Assembly: GCA_959347315.1 (NCBI GenBank)
Contig: OY365814.1
Span: forward strand, 3,151,661 to 3,215,660
Reading direction: 5' to 3'
DNA: 64,000 nucleotides
DNA from: Bimastos eiseni
Taxonomy: Eukaryota > Annelida > Clitellata > Crassiclitellata > Lumbricidae
The translations under genes and the position numbers were made by a program. Position 1 is the stretch's first letter. Every line of letters begins with the position of its first letter. Below are positions 24,669 through 35,605 of the stretch, piece by piece. Below the pieces are notes generated by a model. That model did not search any database, had not been told where the DNA came from, and saw only the letters and a program-made list of their open reading frames with translations.

Positions 24669-24798
24669 AAATGTGACATGGGCAAATCAAATCAACATTA
24701 ATTCCGTTTTGCAGTTGTGCAGAGTTAATAGACGGAGTAGATTGACTATGGATCACAATAATTGCTCCACTTTCAATCCTTGCGAATTAATAAAGTTA

Positions 24799-25220
24799 CA
24801 GTCACGGCCAAAATTTTGCGAACGCACAATCTCAGGCATTATTTTTCCACAGTTTTGATGGTTTCTGGTTTTTTCTGAGTTATCTTCTTAGTTCTTTTGC
24901 ATCATTTCACTAGACAGCATCTATATTAAATTGTTGGAAAATATATTTAAATTTCATACTTTTATAATTTGTGGTTCTGTCATTTCAAACAAGAATCTGC
25001 ATGTTTCCTAAATTATTGCATCTATAATAAATCGTTGCATATTCTTGCTAAAAATGACAGTACACAGGGACATAAATTTAACACATTTGAAATTTATATT
25101 TATTTCTCAACAATTTAATATGCAATAACTAAAAAAAATAGCTCATAAAACCCATGAAAATTAAAACTGTGGAAAAATATGCCTGAATGTGTGTCTTGGC
25201 AAAGTCATTTACCATGACTG
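24799..25220 (+). mobile_element. Tc1/mariner-type MITE (422 bp) with TA target duplication
   Basis: It begins CAGTCACGGCCAAAATTTTG and ends in a region whose reverse complement is CAGTCATGGTAAATGACTTT. Inside both ends the inverted words caggcat, ttttccacagtttt and catgg match. TA dinucleotides flank it exactly (24797-24798 and 25221-25222). The CAGT..GGCCAAAA start and TA duplication are typical of Tc1/mariner. It has no transposase ORF. Confidence 0.85.
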
Positions 25221-25222
25221 TA

Positions 25223-27439
25223 GGCTACATTTTTGTGGCCCGCTAACTACCACGGTCAGTCAACATAAAAATAATATATTGTTCCATGGTTATATTTATA
25301 AAGTTGGTAGGATTAATAAGAATAAATAAATGATACAACGTTGTTTCATTTAAGGATTTGCAAAAGAATTCTAGATTAATTTACAAAATTGGTGGCCGAT
25401 AAAAATCGATGGCCATAGGCGTCTGCCTAGTTCATCTAACAGACGACTCAACCCTGACAACCACGTGGTGGAGTCTGAAGACCAGCTTATTCACCGACGA
25501 TATGCCAAATCAAATTCGCAATAGAGTGTGAGAGCTTCAATAATGATGGCGATGACGATGTGATGATGATTATCATAATGGTGATCGCAAGGACAGTAGT
25601 AGTAATGGCGAAGAATTCAAATACCACGAGCATAATGATTACATTGATTATAAAAATTAAGGTAGGATACAGAAAGAGTCATGAGTGCATGCTCGAATAC
25701 TGTTCGCCTTGCTAAGGATCTGATCAACGAATTCAATTAAAATGATGTCTGACAAGAAAAGATAACAACGGTTATTAATAAAAGTAGACCTATGCTTTGG
25801 CTTAGCGCCTCAGAAATGTGACCTTCATAATAATTATCACAAGAAGAGTTAAGGTCAGAGAAGGTTCTGCTACATGTGCAAGATTAAAGGATGGATTAAT
25901 ACTACGGCATTAAGACATTTTACACCGCAAAGAAAATGAACCACTTGTCTGAACCGGATATACTAACGCTCCATAAGCTCATAGGCCAACCTTGGAGAAA
26001 CCAATCTGAAACGCTTCGAAACACTTCTTCAATAAATTACGCAATTTTTACACGATTATTTCACATTTTATTTTGAGAACACATTGACAAATCTTCTCTC
26101 TTTTCGCCTGGTGTGTCAGCATCTTACTTTGCACTAAGACATCGACTGTCATAACACAATTCGTAACATACAGTCGAAATTGTTGGTGCATACGACGCGA
26201 AAATCAATATTCGTGGTCTAACGGAGAAGTCATTATCCTGCTGACGTAGTAGGCCTAAACTTCAAGTGATATCTATTCTTTGCTGAAGTCATATTAATGC
26301 ACCGATTCAGCGATGTCACCTCTTCATCTACAGCTTCGACGCGCATGCTCAGATGAATTGATAGATACATCAAGTGGTGTGCTATAACGATTCACTATAA
26401 AAAAGTGCCATAGTTTGCACTCACAGGTCTCAGTTTATCATGGTTAGGAAGCGTTTGGCAAACAAACATTGTTGAATTCAACTTCTATTCAAGCAAGCAT
26501 TATCTTCATCAAGTAAATTTATACTTTTTACCGAATTCAATGGGTGAATATATATATATATATATATTGTTAGAGTTACCTAAAGTAAGTTATCAGACAC
26601 TCGCTAGAGAAATGTGCAACAAAGTAGGCCTATATTTAAAGAAATATATATAACTTAGGCGAATCAACAATTTATGCTTCGTACCAATGTTCATACATTA
26701 CCATCGTCAACGGTAAAAGAAGACGAGACAAAAGAAGGATGCCAGAGCATCAGCACGTCTTCGTAACAACAGGCGTACCACGAAGCGACTTCTAAACTAT
26801 CTGTATACACGAGAGATGTTTGGCTTCAAATACGCAAATGGAGACCCAAGTCTCAGAGACACAGTTCGTACTTAACTAAAGGCACACGAAACACACTCTC
26901 GCTTAGACCAACACACTCCAGCCACCTTAAGTAACAAAGCTTATAGAGTCGAAAGCAATCCTCGTAAAAGTCACTCAAACAGAACCATCAAAGGTAAGAG
27001 ATAGACCAGTAGCATAGTCCAAGGAAGCATCTTGCGTCAGTATCGGAATGTGTTAGGAACATACATAGGCCTAGATCAGCCAGTTACGTAGAAAGCATAT
27101 ATATATATACATATATATTGTTATATTGCTAAATATATTGTTGAGTTCATTCTAGCTACTATTAGTGATCCCTATCACTCATGTAGCCTAACTAAGCATT
27201 TCTGTGTTATTGCCAGATTGTGCCTTTTCTAAATATTGTATGCAATTGTTGATGTCAGATCGTTGACAGGACTTAACCTTGTGGGCCGACAGCGTCACAG
27301 CTCCCTACTCCGATTTACGCTTATTCATGACCCGCCTTGCGGGGCTACCTGTCAGTGGAGTAATCTTGCATGCAATAAAACATGTTTGTCTGTAACATTA
27401 AAAGTCGCAGATTCTCCTAAATGACCACAATCGGAAGAC
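25223..27439. other. No recognised gene
   Basis: Holds TA-rich microsatellites at 26541-26568 and 27097-27120, and GAT-rich text at 25550-25580. No coding or RNA feature was recognised. Confidence 0.45.
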
Positions 27440-27590
27440 ATCTACATACATATACGTGCATACATACAAACATGCAAACATACATACAAACATGCATTTA
27501 TACATACATACATGCATGCATTTATACATAAATACATACACACATACATTCATACATACATACGTACATGGATGTATACATACATCCATT
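27440..27590 (+). repeat. (ACAT)n tetranucleotide microsatellite
   Basis: About 150 bp of tacatacatacaaacatgca-type repeat. The Cys/Tyr/Val-rich minus-strand ORF here is a translation of the repeat. Confidence 0.9.
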
Positions 27591-28095
27591 TATTTATTCA
27601 TTTTAGGTTTATTTGGCAATCCAAAGTGAATACACGCATGCATGCGTTAGTTAATCAGCCGATTGCGAGTCTTTATTCTTGAAAACAGAGATGTGTTTGG
27701 GTGATTGTGTCATTGAAGTGTCATCAAATCTATACTATAGTTTTCTAATCGTAGATTTTAGTGGACTAACCTCATAAGCCGAGGCAAAGAAACGAAGTCG
27801 CTGGCATATATATAACCATAACCAAAACCATCAGTCTTATTGCTCCAAGATACAAGATACATCAATTGACAATATGCATGTTTAACATTTTGGTGGAGAC
27901 AAGAGGAGACCCAGAAGAGACCGTGGTCCCGCTAGGTAGGGTCACCTATATGTACACAAGGAAATATTTCTAGCTGACTAAAAATTGACAATGAAACATA
28001 ACTATGATAACAGAGTTAAGCAGAAGCAAACATAATAAACACATTTAAATATAATGAACAATGTAGGAATCCAAATGAACGCCCTATTCAATAAT

Positions 28096-28629
28096 TCATT
28101 TTCTTAAGTGATGCTTGAAAGACTTTAAGTTAGAGATATTGCGAATTCGCTGAGATATTTTATTACATTCTTCTGCTCCGGCACATCTAATCGAAAATCT
28201 ACGAGAGTTAGTACGAGCAAATTCACTTCTGTGTGAGGTTAGATTTCTCGTGTTGTAGGAGTGGATGTCTGAGGTTAGACTGTAAAGATTAGCAAGCGAG
28301 CTAGGCAATGTATTGGAAGTGTACCTATACATAAATTCACTGATCTGGAGTTGCTTAATTTGTGTAAGTTTTAGAATGCCAAACTTATCAAATAATTGCT
28401 TTGCATGATTATTATACGGGGATCCAGCTATTATTCTAATTATCTTCTTTTGTAGGATTTGTATTCTTAGTAGTCGAGAATTATAATTTGAGGCCCAAAT
28501 CATATTACAATAGGAAATGTAGGAATATATCATGGAATAATATAATGTAAGCATAATATTTGTAGGCAGTAGAAAAGATATTCGTTTCAATATTCCTACG
28601 TTTCTTGCAATTTTAGTGCAATTTTTCAA
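28096..28629 (-). pseudogene. LINE reverse transcriptase C-terminal block
   Basis: The 177-residue open frame includes NVGILKRISFLLP, LTLYYSMIYSYISYCNMIWA, LQKKIIRIIAG and HSYNTRNLTSHR. Leu-x-x-LY..LI.p.i.YC..iWg followed by lQ.k.iR.i is the usual end of CR1/L2-group RT ORFs. It is intact only over this block; stops and shifts precede it in the palm (28640-29330). Confidence 0.8.
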
Positions 28630-29330
28630 TGTGTTCGTTCCAAGTAATGTGTTGATCTACATAATTATACTCCAAGGAAATTCACGAATTTTACTTGCGG
28701 AATGTCAATATTATCAATTTGAATCTTTCCCTTTTGTGGTGGTATTGATTTCCTATGGAAGCAGAAAACAATATAAGTTGTTTTTGTCAGATTGAGGGAT
28801 TATTTAATCCTTTTATCCTTATCTAAACCAATACGATTCCTGATTTAGTAGTCTAAATAGTTCGTCATCGGATTTATGAGATAAAAAAAATATTTTAATC
28901 GTTCGCAAAACGAACAAAGTGAAGAACAGAGGATATGTTAGGAAGGTCGTTGATGTATATCAGGAATAACATAGGACCTAGTATGGAGCCTTGTGGTACC
29001 CCATATTTAATTAATTTAAATATAGATTTTATGCCATTGCCTTTAACTTGTTGCTGCCGATGACTAAGATAATTCTTAAACCATGAAAGAGGGATACCTC
29101 AGATTCCATAATTTTCCAATTTTTTTTATTAGTATACTGTGATCTGCGATATCAAATGCTTTGGCCAAATCTAAAAAAAATCCTATAAAGTATTCATTAT
29201 TAGCAATGGCCTGAGTTATCTTGCCATGTATGTTTATGAGAGACATAGATGTTGTATGGCCTGGTCTGAATCCATGTTGCAGAGGGTGGAGGATATTTAT
29301 TTTGGAAATGTAGCTATCTAGTCTGTGGTA

Positions 29331-29660
29331 TTACACTTTTTCAAGTAATTTAGAAAAGTATGGTAATATGGGTATAGGTCTATAATTTGTAAGATCATCT
29401 TTATTTCTCTGCTTGAATATTTGTGTAACTGTAGATCTTTTCATTTCACTAGGCACTACTCCTGTTAATAATGAACAGTTAATTATATCCGCTAACGGGG
29501 CTGCTACAATGGGCAGTAGTAGTCCGATAATACTTGGATCAAGTTGGCCCGGACCAGAACTATGTGAGAGTTTGAGAGATTGGTTAATCTCTAGTAACTC
29601 TTCTGGTGATGTTGGATTAACTGCAAAGGAATCAACAGGTGTGAGTTTTAAATGCTTCAT
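29331..29660 (-). pseudogene. LINE reverse transcriptase N-terminal block
   Basis: The frame contains SSGPGQLDPSIIGLLLPIVA, INCSLLTGVVPSEMKRSTVT and LTNYRPIPILPYFSKLLEKV, which are RT motifs 0-2. The next residues run into stops, so the palm with the catalytic box is lost or degenerate. Confidence 0.8.
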
Positions 29661-30443
29661 GAAGTATCAAGTAGGATCCGGAATTTTTCATATAGATTTT
29701 TAGCAATGCCAGTAAAGTAATTATTAAACCTCTCGGCCATTAGCTCACTGTCAATGATCACCTGACCATTTATGAAAAGAGATTCAATTCTCGCCTCCTC
29801 ATTTTTCGAGTTAACTTTAGTTTTGATAAGGTTCCAAGTCTCCTTAATGTCGCAATTATATTTTGCAAATTCGGTAGCATAGTAGGTACGTTCAGATTTA
29901 ATTTTGATTGCCTTAAATTTACTTCTATATGCAATGCAATGAAGCTATTTTTATTTATCTGGTTTGGATTCTTTTTATATTATAGGCACAGTTTATTCTT
30001 TTGTCTGCATGATTTAAGTAATCCTTTTGTCATCCAAGGATGATCAAAAGAGCTACGACTGCGTTCATTGACTTGTTTCAGAGAGAAGGCCAAGTTGTGC
30101 GCATTCATATGCATGTCGAGGAAGGTTTCATAAGCTTTTTTGGGTCTCTTCCCATACACAGGTCTGAGACTGAATTAAAATTTAATTGCGACAGGAGCAT
30201 TCTGAATTTATCCATGGATTGATCATTTAAAACCCTGGTTGTGGTTGATTCCAGTTTGTCAATCTTTGTCACCCCCGTTGAGTACCAGGCAATAATTGTC
30301 AAATGATCTGAAATGCCAGTCTTCTTAATGTCACAACTATATTTTGCAAATTCGGTAGCATAGTAGTTACGCTCATATTTAATTTTGATTGTCTTAAATT
30401 TATTTCTATATGCAATGAACCTATTTTTTTTATCTCGTATCAT

Positions 30444-31160
30444 TTGCCAATTATATATGTAATACTTATGACTGCCTCAGGATTAGCCTAAAAGACTGCT
30501 TTCCTGCTTCTTTTCCGTCTTTCTTCTTCTGTTGTTCCTTCTCGTGTTTTCTTTCGCCATCCTAGTATATTACCGGGTAGTATTAGCAATAGTAGTTGTA
30601 TGGAAGTAATGGTAATAATAGTGACATAAGCAACAAGCGAGAATATCGAAAATTCATATAGTTGTTCTAATTTTTATTTTCGGCTTAATCATTTACCATC
30701 GGCTCATCTGCTACATACTTGAAAAAGAAACACCACCTATTAGGATAATGTCAACTCTATGGAGGGCAATGATGGTGCCTACAGCTTAGAAATCCTTCAT
30801 TACAAAATAATATTCATGGAAATCAGAAAGTGATAATGAGCACATTTTAGATAACGATCGAGGAAAAGTAGGCCTACTTGCAAAATTGACTGGTTATATC
30901 TGAAAACATGTTGACATAAATGAAGTAATAATATAAATTAAGGACAGGCTAGCAATTTCTCTAATGTCGTGGAAACATATTCACACATTATGTGAAATTT
31001 AAAAAAAACATCTACTGCTTTTTATTTTTTATTATTTTATTTATTTCCGAGATTCGATACCGACCTTCTTCCAACATCTATTGCTCAGAAGTGCATACAC
31101 ACGCCTCAAAGGCGCAATTGCAGTTGTACTGCACAGCAATGGTGCGCGAAGAACTTGCTC
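30444..31160. other. No recognised gene
   Basis: AT-rich, with short A and T tracts; nothing was recognised. Confidence 0.4.
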
Positions 31161-31164
31161 AAGG

Positions 31165-31266
31165 TCCCTACACAGTGACGCCCCGGACGAGGCTCGAACC
31201 CGCGCGCTCAGCACACACTGAACGTTACGGACTGACCGCTCGAACCGATCGGCCACTGTGCCACAC
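31165..31266 (-). repeat. tRNA-derived SINE-like head
   Basis: On the minus strand, GTGGCACAGTGGCC resembles a pol III box A, and GGTTCGAGCC (31191-31200) is a good box B, about 55 bp apart. The flanking arms do not close into a clean cloverleaf, so a SINE is more likely than a working tRNA gene. Confidence 0.5.
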
Positions 31267-31701
31267 CAATTTTGAACGATGTCAGGACATTACTCTTCCC
31301 TCTGACATTACCCTCCGGGCATCTATCTTTGTTCTATCTTTGTTTGTCAATCAAAAGTGCTGGAAAAGCTATCGTAGAAATGCATGACGAATGCAACATG
31401 GACTGGGCCGAATAATCAGTGTTTAAGGAAAACAGCAGTAGAATGGTCACAACAAACCTAGGTTCAGGCAAAATATCAAATTCAAATGTCTTCGCTGACT
31501 TATAAAAACGACATTTCAGTTACAATTACATAGTTATAATATTAAACAATTATACACACAATAGGTATAAATTTTACAAATATTTTACTAAAACAGCTAT
31601 TCATAAATAGATGATGATCATAATGACTATTTTACCTAAATAAAGTGGTACATCAAGGCAAACACCGTAACAGTGGGTGTTCTACAGCTGGATATAATGA
31701 G

Positions 31702-31707
31702 TTTATT
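31702..31707 (-). promoter_or_regulatory. Candidate polyadenylation signal of gene A
   Basis: AATAAA on the minus strand, about 106 bp beyond the gene A stop codon. A second weaker AT-rich site may exist nearby. Confidence 0.5.
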
Positions 31708-31812
31708 GTGCAACAAAAAAATTAACATGCCTTCAACGTATTCAATAGTGATCACCTTTGTAGTAATATTCCTATTATCTCTGAAATTTTGATAAAAAAA
31801 CTTTTGCATCTA

Positions 31813-32285
31813 CTATTTTATCACGGGATCGACCCTTCGAAAGCGTTGCATTTTGGCAAACCTTGCATAAATGTCAATATCTTGGGATAGTTGGACAAGA
31901 CATTGAAGCAATTCAACAATCGTGAGAATTGTGCATCCGAGAATCAGTCCCAAGGCACCGCCAATGTCACAAACCATTGTGAGAAAATTGTAGGCTGGAG
32001 ATGTTTGGATGTCGACATAGCTCAGTTGAGAGTAGAAGATATCCAGGTAGACGAGTTCTTTGCTCAGCTTAGACATAGTTAGATTTCGTCCCTTTAACTG
32101 CAACCTTTGCGACATGCAATTGAGAAAAAGCTGCGACAGAGGACTTGTTGAGATTGAATATGGATATGTGATCTGATGACACTGCAGGGGACAATCACAC
32201 ACGCGAGACGCTCCGGAAGATATCCACGAGCTCATGGCGTTTCCCATACACATGCAGAATTGCTCTATAGAGCACATTGGTAAAT
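31813..32285 (-). CDS. Gene A exon 7 (terminal)
   Basis: 473 nt including the TAG stop, residues 368-524, with acceptor AGTTTCAG. It encodes MCSIEQFC, CDCPLQC, LVYLDIFYSQLSY, the TM2 region CDIGGALGLILGCTILTIVE, and a short basic cytoplasmic tail. N-glycosylation of NLT (435-437) is possible. Confidence 0.93.
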
Positions 32286-35200
32286 CTGAAACTAATTGTC
32301 CGCATTCAGTATTAATGTATATTTTTATTTCACAGAATTTATAATTTGCTGGATAAATTATTAAATTGAGCCCAATGAATCAATACAATTGCTTGTTGAT
32401 TATTGCCTCGCTTTGTTTCCTGTATGATGTGATAATTAGTTGCTTATAATAAGATACCTATTTTCTGATTTGAAGATAAGTTGGATTGATGAAAAATAAT
32501 TCATCTATAAATAGAAGTTGGATTGACGGCAAAATATATTTTGCTTAATTTAATAGAAGTTAAATAAATGACCTAAGAATGAGTCTTACTCACCTGTCTA
32601 TATAGTTGAAATCCCAAAACGCTCACACTGTTCGTGTACTCATGCTGCGGTTTGTCAGTTTGAAATAAGGCACAATATTATAACTAAATTGCATTGATGA
32701 TAAATATATTTTACAATAAAATTTTGCATAGGGTTTTTGTTAGGGTGATCACATTTCATTTCGGCCATTCCGGGACACCACAGTTTCTCCAATCTAAGTC
32801 AAATTCAATTGGGTTAATTGGGATGAGCGTTATGCTTGTGCAATTACTCAACTGAAATCCATTTCAAGTTTGTTTTTACTTTAAAGCATCTATTTGAAGG
32901 TTTTGAATTATAAATTCTAATTTCACAAAGAAAAATGGCACGTGGACATGACAACGTAAGTTAATCATTTTGAAAATTACAGCCAATAATGGCAGAGTGC
33001 AGCACTATGGCGATGATGTAGATAGGACCTATATCTCGAATCCACACACCTCAAGCGACTGTAACTTATCAAAAACTTACTAAACCAACTACTGCCGGAA
33101 TTCCCGGGTAGCATCATATCACTATCATGTCACTCCTATCCTGAAGTCACGACTTTGGCTAAAAATCACACGGTGAATCCACTAAAAAATCCTACAATCC
33201 AGTCAATTCCTTCAACCCGATCAACCTCCGGTCTCAGTTTATCTGGGCCCCCGGTTCATATCTAAAGTTTTCAAATCGAGCCATATTCCATACTGCACCA
33301 CGTCTCTCAAACGCACGTCGATCACCCTCTCGACTTTTTTCGGTTCCTCCAATGTGATTATCATTCAGGGCCGTTACCAACCCCATACAAAAGTGTCTCA
33401 TCTTTCAACTCTCGAACTTTCCACTCGCAACTGAAGTCTGACCTCTTCAATAATTACTTCCCCGCCTCATTCGATTCTCCACCTTCCAATTCTTGACGAC
33501 ATCCACATTAACACCTGCTATGCGTCCTCTCACCCTTTGGCAGCCGGAATCGGACATCATTCGGATTACCCTCATTGACAACCCCTCTGACTTGACGACG
33601 CGCTAGTTAATAATTGGTGCCCTGCGCTTGGTTTTCATGTGGCACTTTATAAGTTTGAAGTAAGTGACGATTATGATTACGATTAAGCATAAAATTATTA
33701 GCATCTATTGAATGTAGGCTAAAATCGTTTTAGACGGAGCCAAATGAGTTGGTCACATAGGATTAGCATGTTCTAGTCATTTTCGCAGTTTGAAAGGGAA
33801 GCCTTGAAAAGCTAAGCCGGAGGGCGACAAGGTGACTAACTTCGGCACTGGATGTTTTGTCTACTGTCAAATAATTCGAAAATTAAAATGGCAACTTCTA
33901 CATGTTTGATCGTAAATAAACAATTCAGGGACTTTACATTGTCCCGGAATGGACCTGCCCGGGACGCGGAACATTTTGATCAGTTCCGGGACTGTACCGG
34001 CCAATTCTGGACGTGTGGCCACCTTAGTTTTTTCCCGGTGGATCAAATGTCAAACCCAAAATTGAGGGCGGGATAATTGTCTGGGGGCACCAAAGTCATA
34101 GAGCAAGTTTCCAGAAGTCCATCTCGATGAGCTATTCAATCGAAACGTTCATGTAGATACTAAATACCCAATAATGTGGGTATTGTTACTTGCATCACCT
34201 ATTTGTTACCTAATTCATTACGCCCAAAAGCTTCATTATACACTTAATTGTCTCTTTTATAATAATTGTAAAACGATATGGACTCTCAACTATATAACCA
34301 GGTGATGAAGACTCATTCTTCTGCAATAAGAGCTGTGAAAGCTATTTCCGGGACTAAGTTCGATGTATCCTGTAAATTCAGGACATCAAATTTCGAACAT
34401 TTCAAGACCATTCAAATCTAAAAATATTTATATCAATACAGGTCACCGGCTCTATTATTTAGTTTTTAAGACAATTTCCTCTAAAATGCTCAAGTCCATC
34501 ATTATAAACAAGGGTAATTTTAAGTCTTAGAGTAATTAATAATTTCCATATAATCTTGGGTTTTAGCGTATTTAAATAAGAGGAATCGGGCACGATGAAA
34601 AGATTTATGTGTGACTAGAAGCTGAATTGATTAAAGGCATGCCTTTTAATTGGCAACGGGAATTATATGAAAGGATTGTCTTTCTATATGCCGGATTGAT
34701 TAATAGAAATCTGTTTGACTAAAAGTCGGGTTTCCAAGTTGCCACTTTCTCCGTTCACTCAACGCGCCTCCTTCGATTTTGCCACATACCCACTTACACG
34801 GATGATGTCCTTCATTGGTTCCAGGCTAACTCAGGAAATCTCAACTCGGTCTTGCTCCTAATTATCACTCGGACTTAAAGTCTCTCTCTCTTTCTGTAAC
34901 ATTGGTCCGCCCGTTGTGTTCTGCGGGTTGTTTTGATCTCGGATTTTAGCTGTAACATCTGCCTCCATATGGATTGACTTGCCCATCTGCTACGGGCTAA
35001 ACTTAAATTTGGAATTACCCTTGCATCCTCGCTCTGTCAAGGCGTTTCATTTCCCCGAGGCTTCTCTGACTAACCAATGCATAGGAAGGGGCTCTATAAA
35101 CGCTAAGGTACGACACGCAACGCTACACACGTTTATTAACAATGGGCATGTACTTTTAAAATTTCCGTCTGAGTTTCAAGCTGACAAACCACAGTATGAT

Positions 35201-35574
35201 TGATGAGGCCTAAAACTACTGCATGACCGACCATCTAATTAATAAATGGTTCCAAAGCAAATTTTAAAATGGCTGGCCCCGTTGCAAATGCATTTTTTCT
35301 GCCCATAGTAATATGTATTTACAGATTTAGTTTGACCAGCGATCGCGCAGGGCCTAAAAATCTGGTGGTCTAATAATCTAAAATAACCGACAACTATCTA
35401 AAAATTGCTCTGATGTACGCAAATGACCAAGAACGCTAATTTAAGACGGAGACCAATCCCAAGTTTTTAAGACCAAGAACAAGACCGACATATTCGAGAC
35501 CAAGACCGAGACAAAGACCGATGGTCTGAGACCAAGACCAAGACCGATGCATTCGAGACCAAGGCCGCAGTTTT

Positions 35575-35605
<31 letters not shown>

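Larger units (their letters stand above)
27811..30443 (-). mobile_element. APE-type LINE (CR1/L2 group), 5' truncated and rearranged
   Basis: Its 3' end is at 27811, with a GGTTAT tail and the conserved 3' UTR seen in fragments at 4.9, 12.8 and 17.5 kb. Reading up the minus strand come the RT thumb and C-terminal block (28096-28629), the damaged palm, the RT N-terminal block (29331-29660), the linker (29700-29960), KGLLKSCRQKNK (about 29990-30030), and the last residues of the APE nuclease, SDHLTI (about 30300). Beyond that a second copy of a linker segment is fused on (30325-30443). Confidence 0.8.

Noticed and set aside
27398..27589. Cys-rich small protein ORF, possible toxin-like peptide
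   Set aside because: It is the translation of an ACAT repeat. Cysteines recur with the repeat period and there is no signal or mature-peptide structure.
31165..31266. Functional tRNA gene
   Set aside because: Box A and box B are present but acceptor and anticodon arms do not pair convincingly; a SINE head is more likely.
32605..32690. Minus-strand stretch ending in an ideal GTGAGTAAG donor, considered as an extra gene A exon
   Set aside because: Its phase does not fit exon 7, the alternative frames contain stops, and it lacks the cysteines expected there. Exon 6 at 35979-36120 fits instead.
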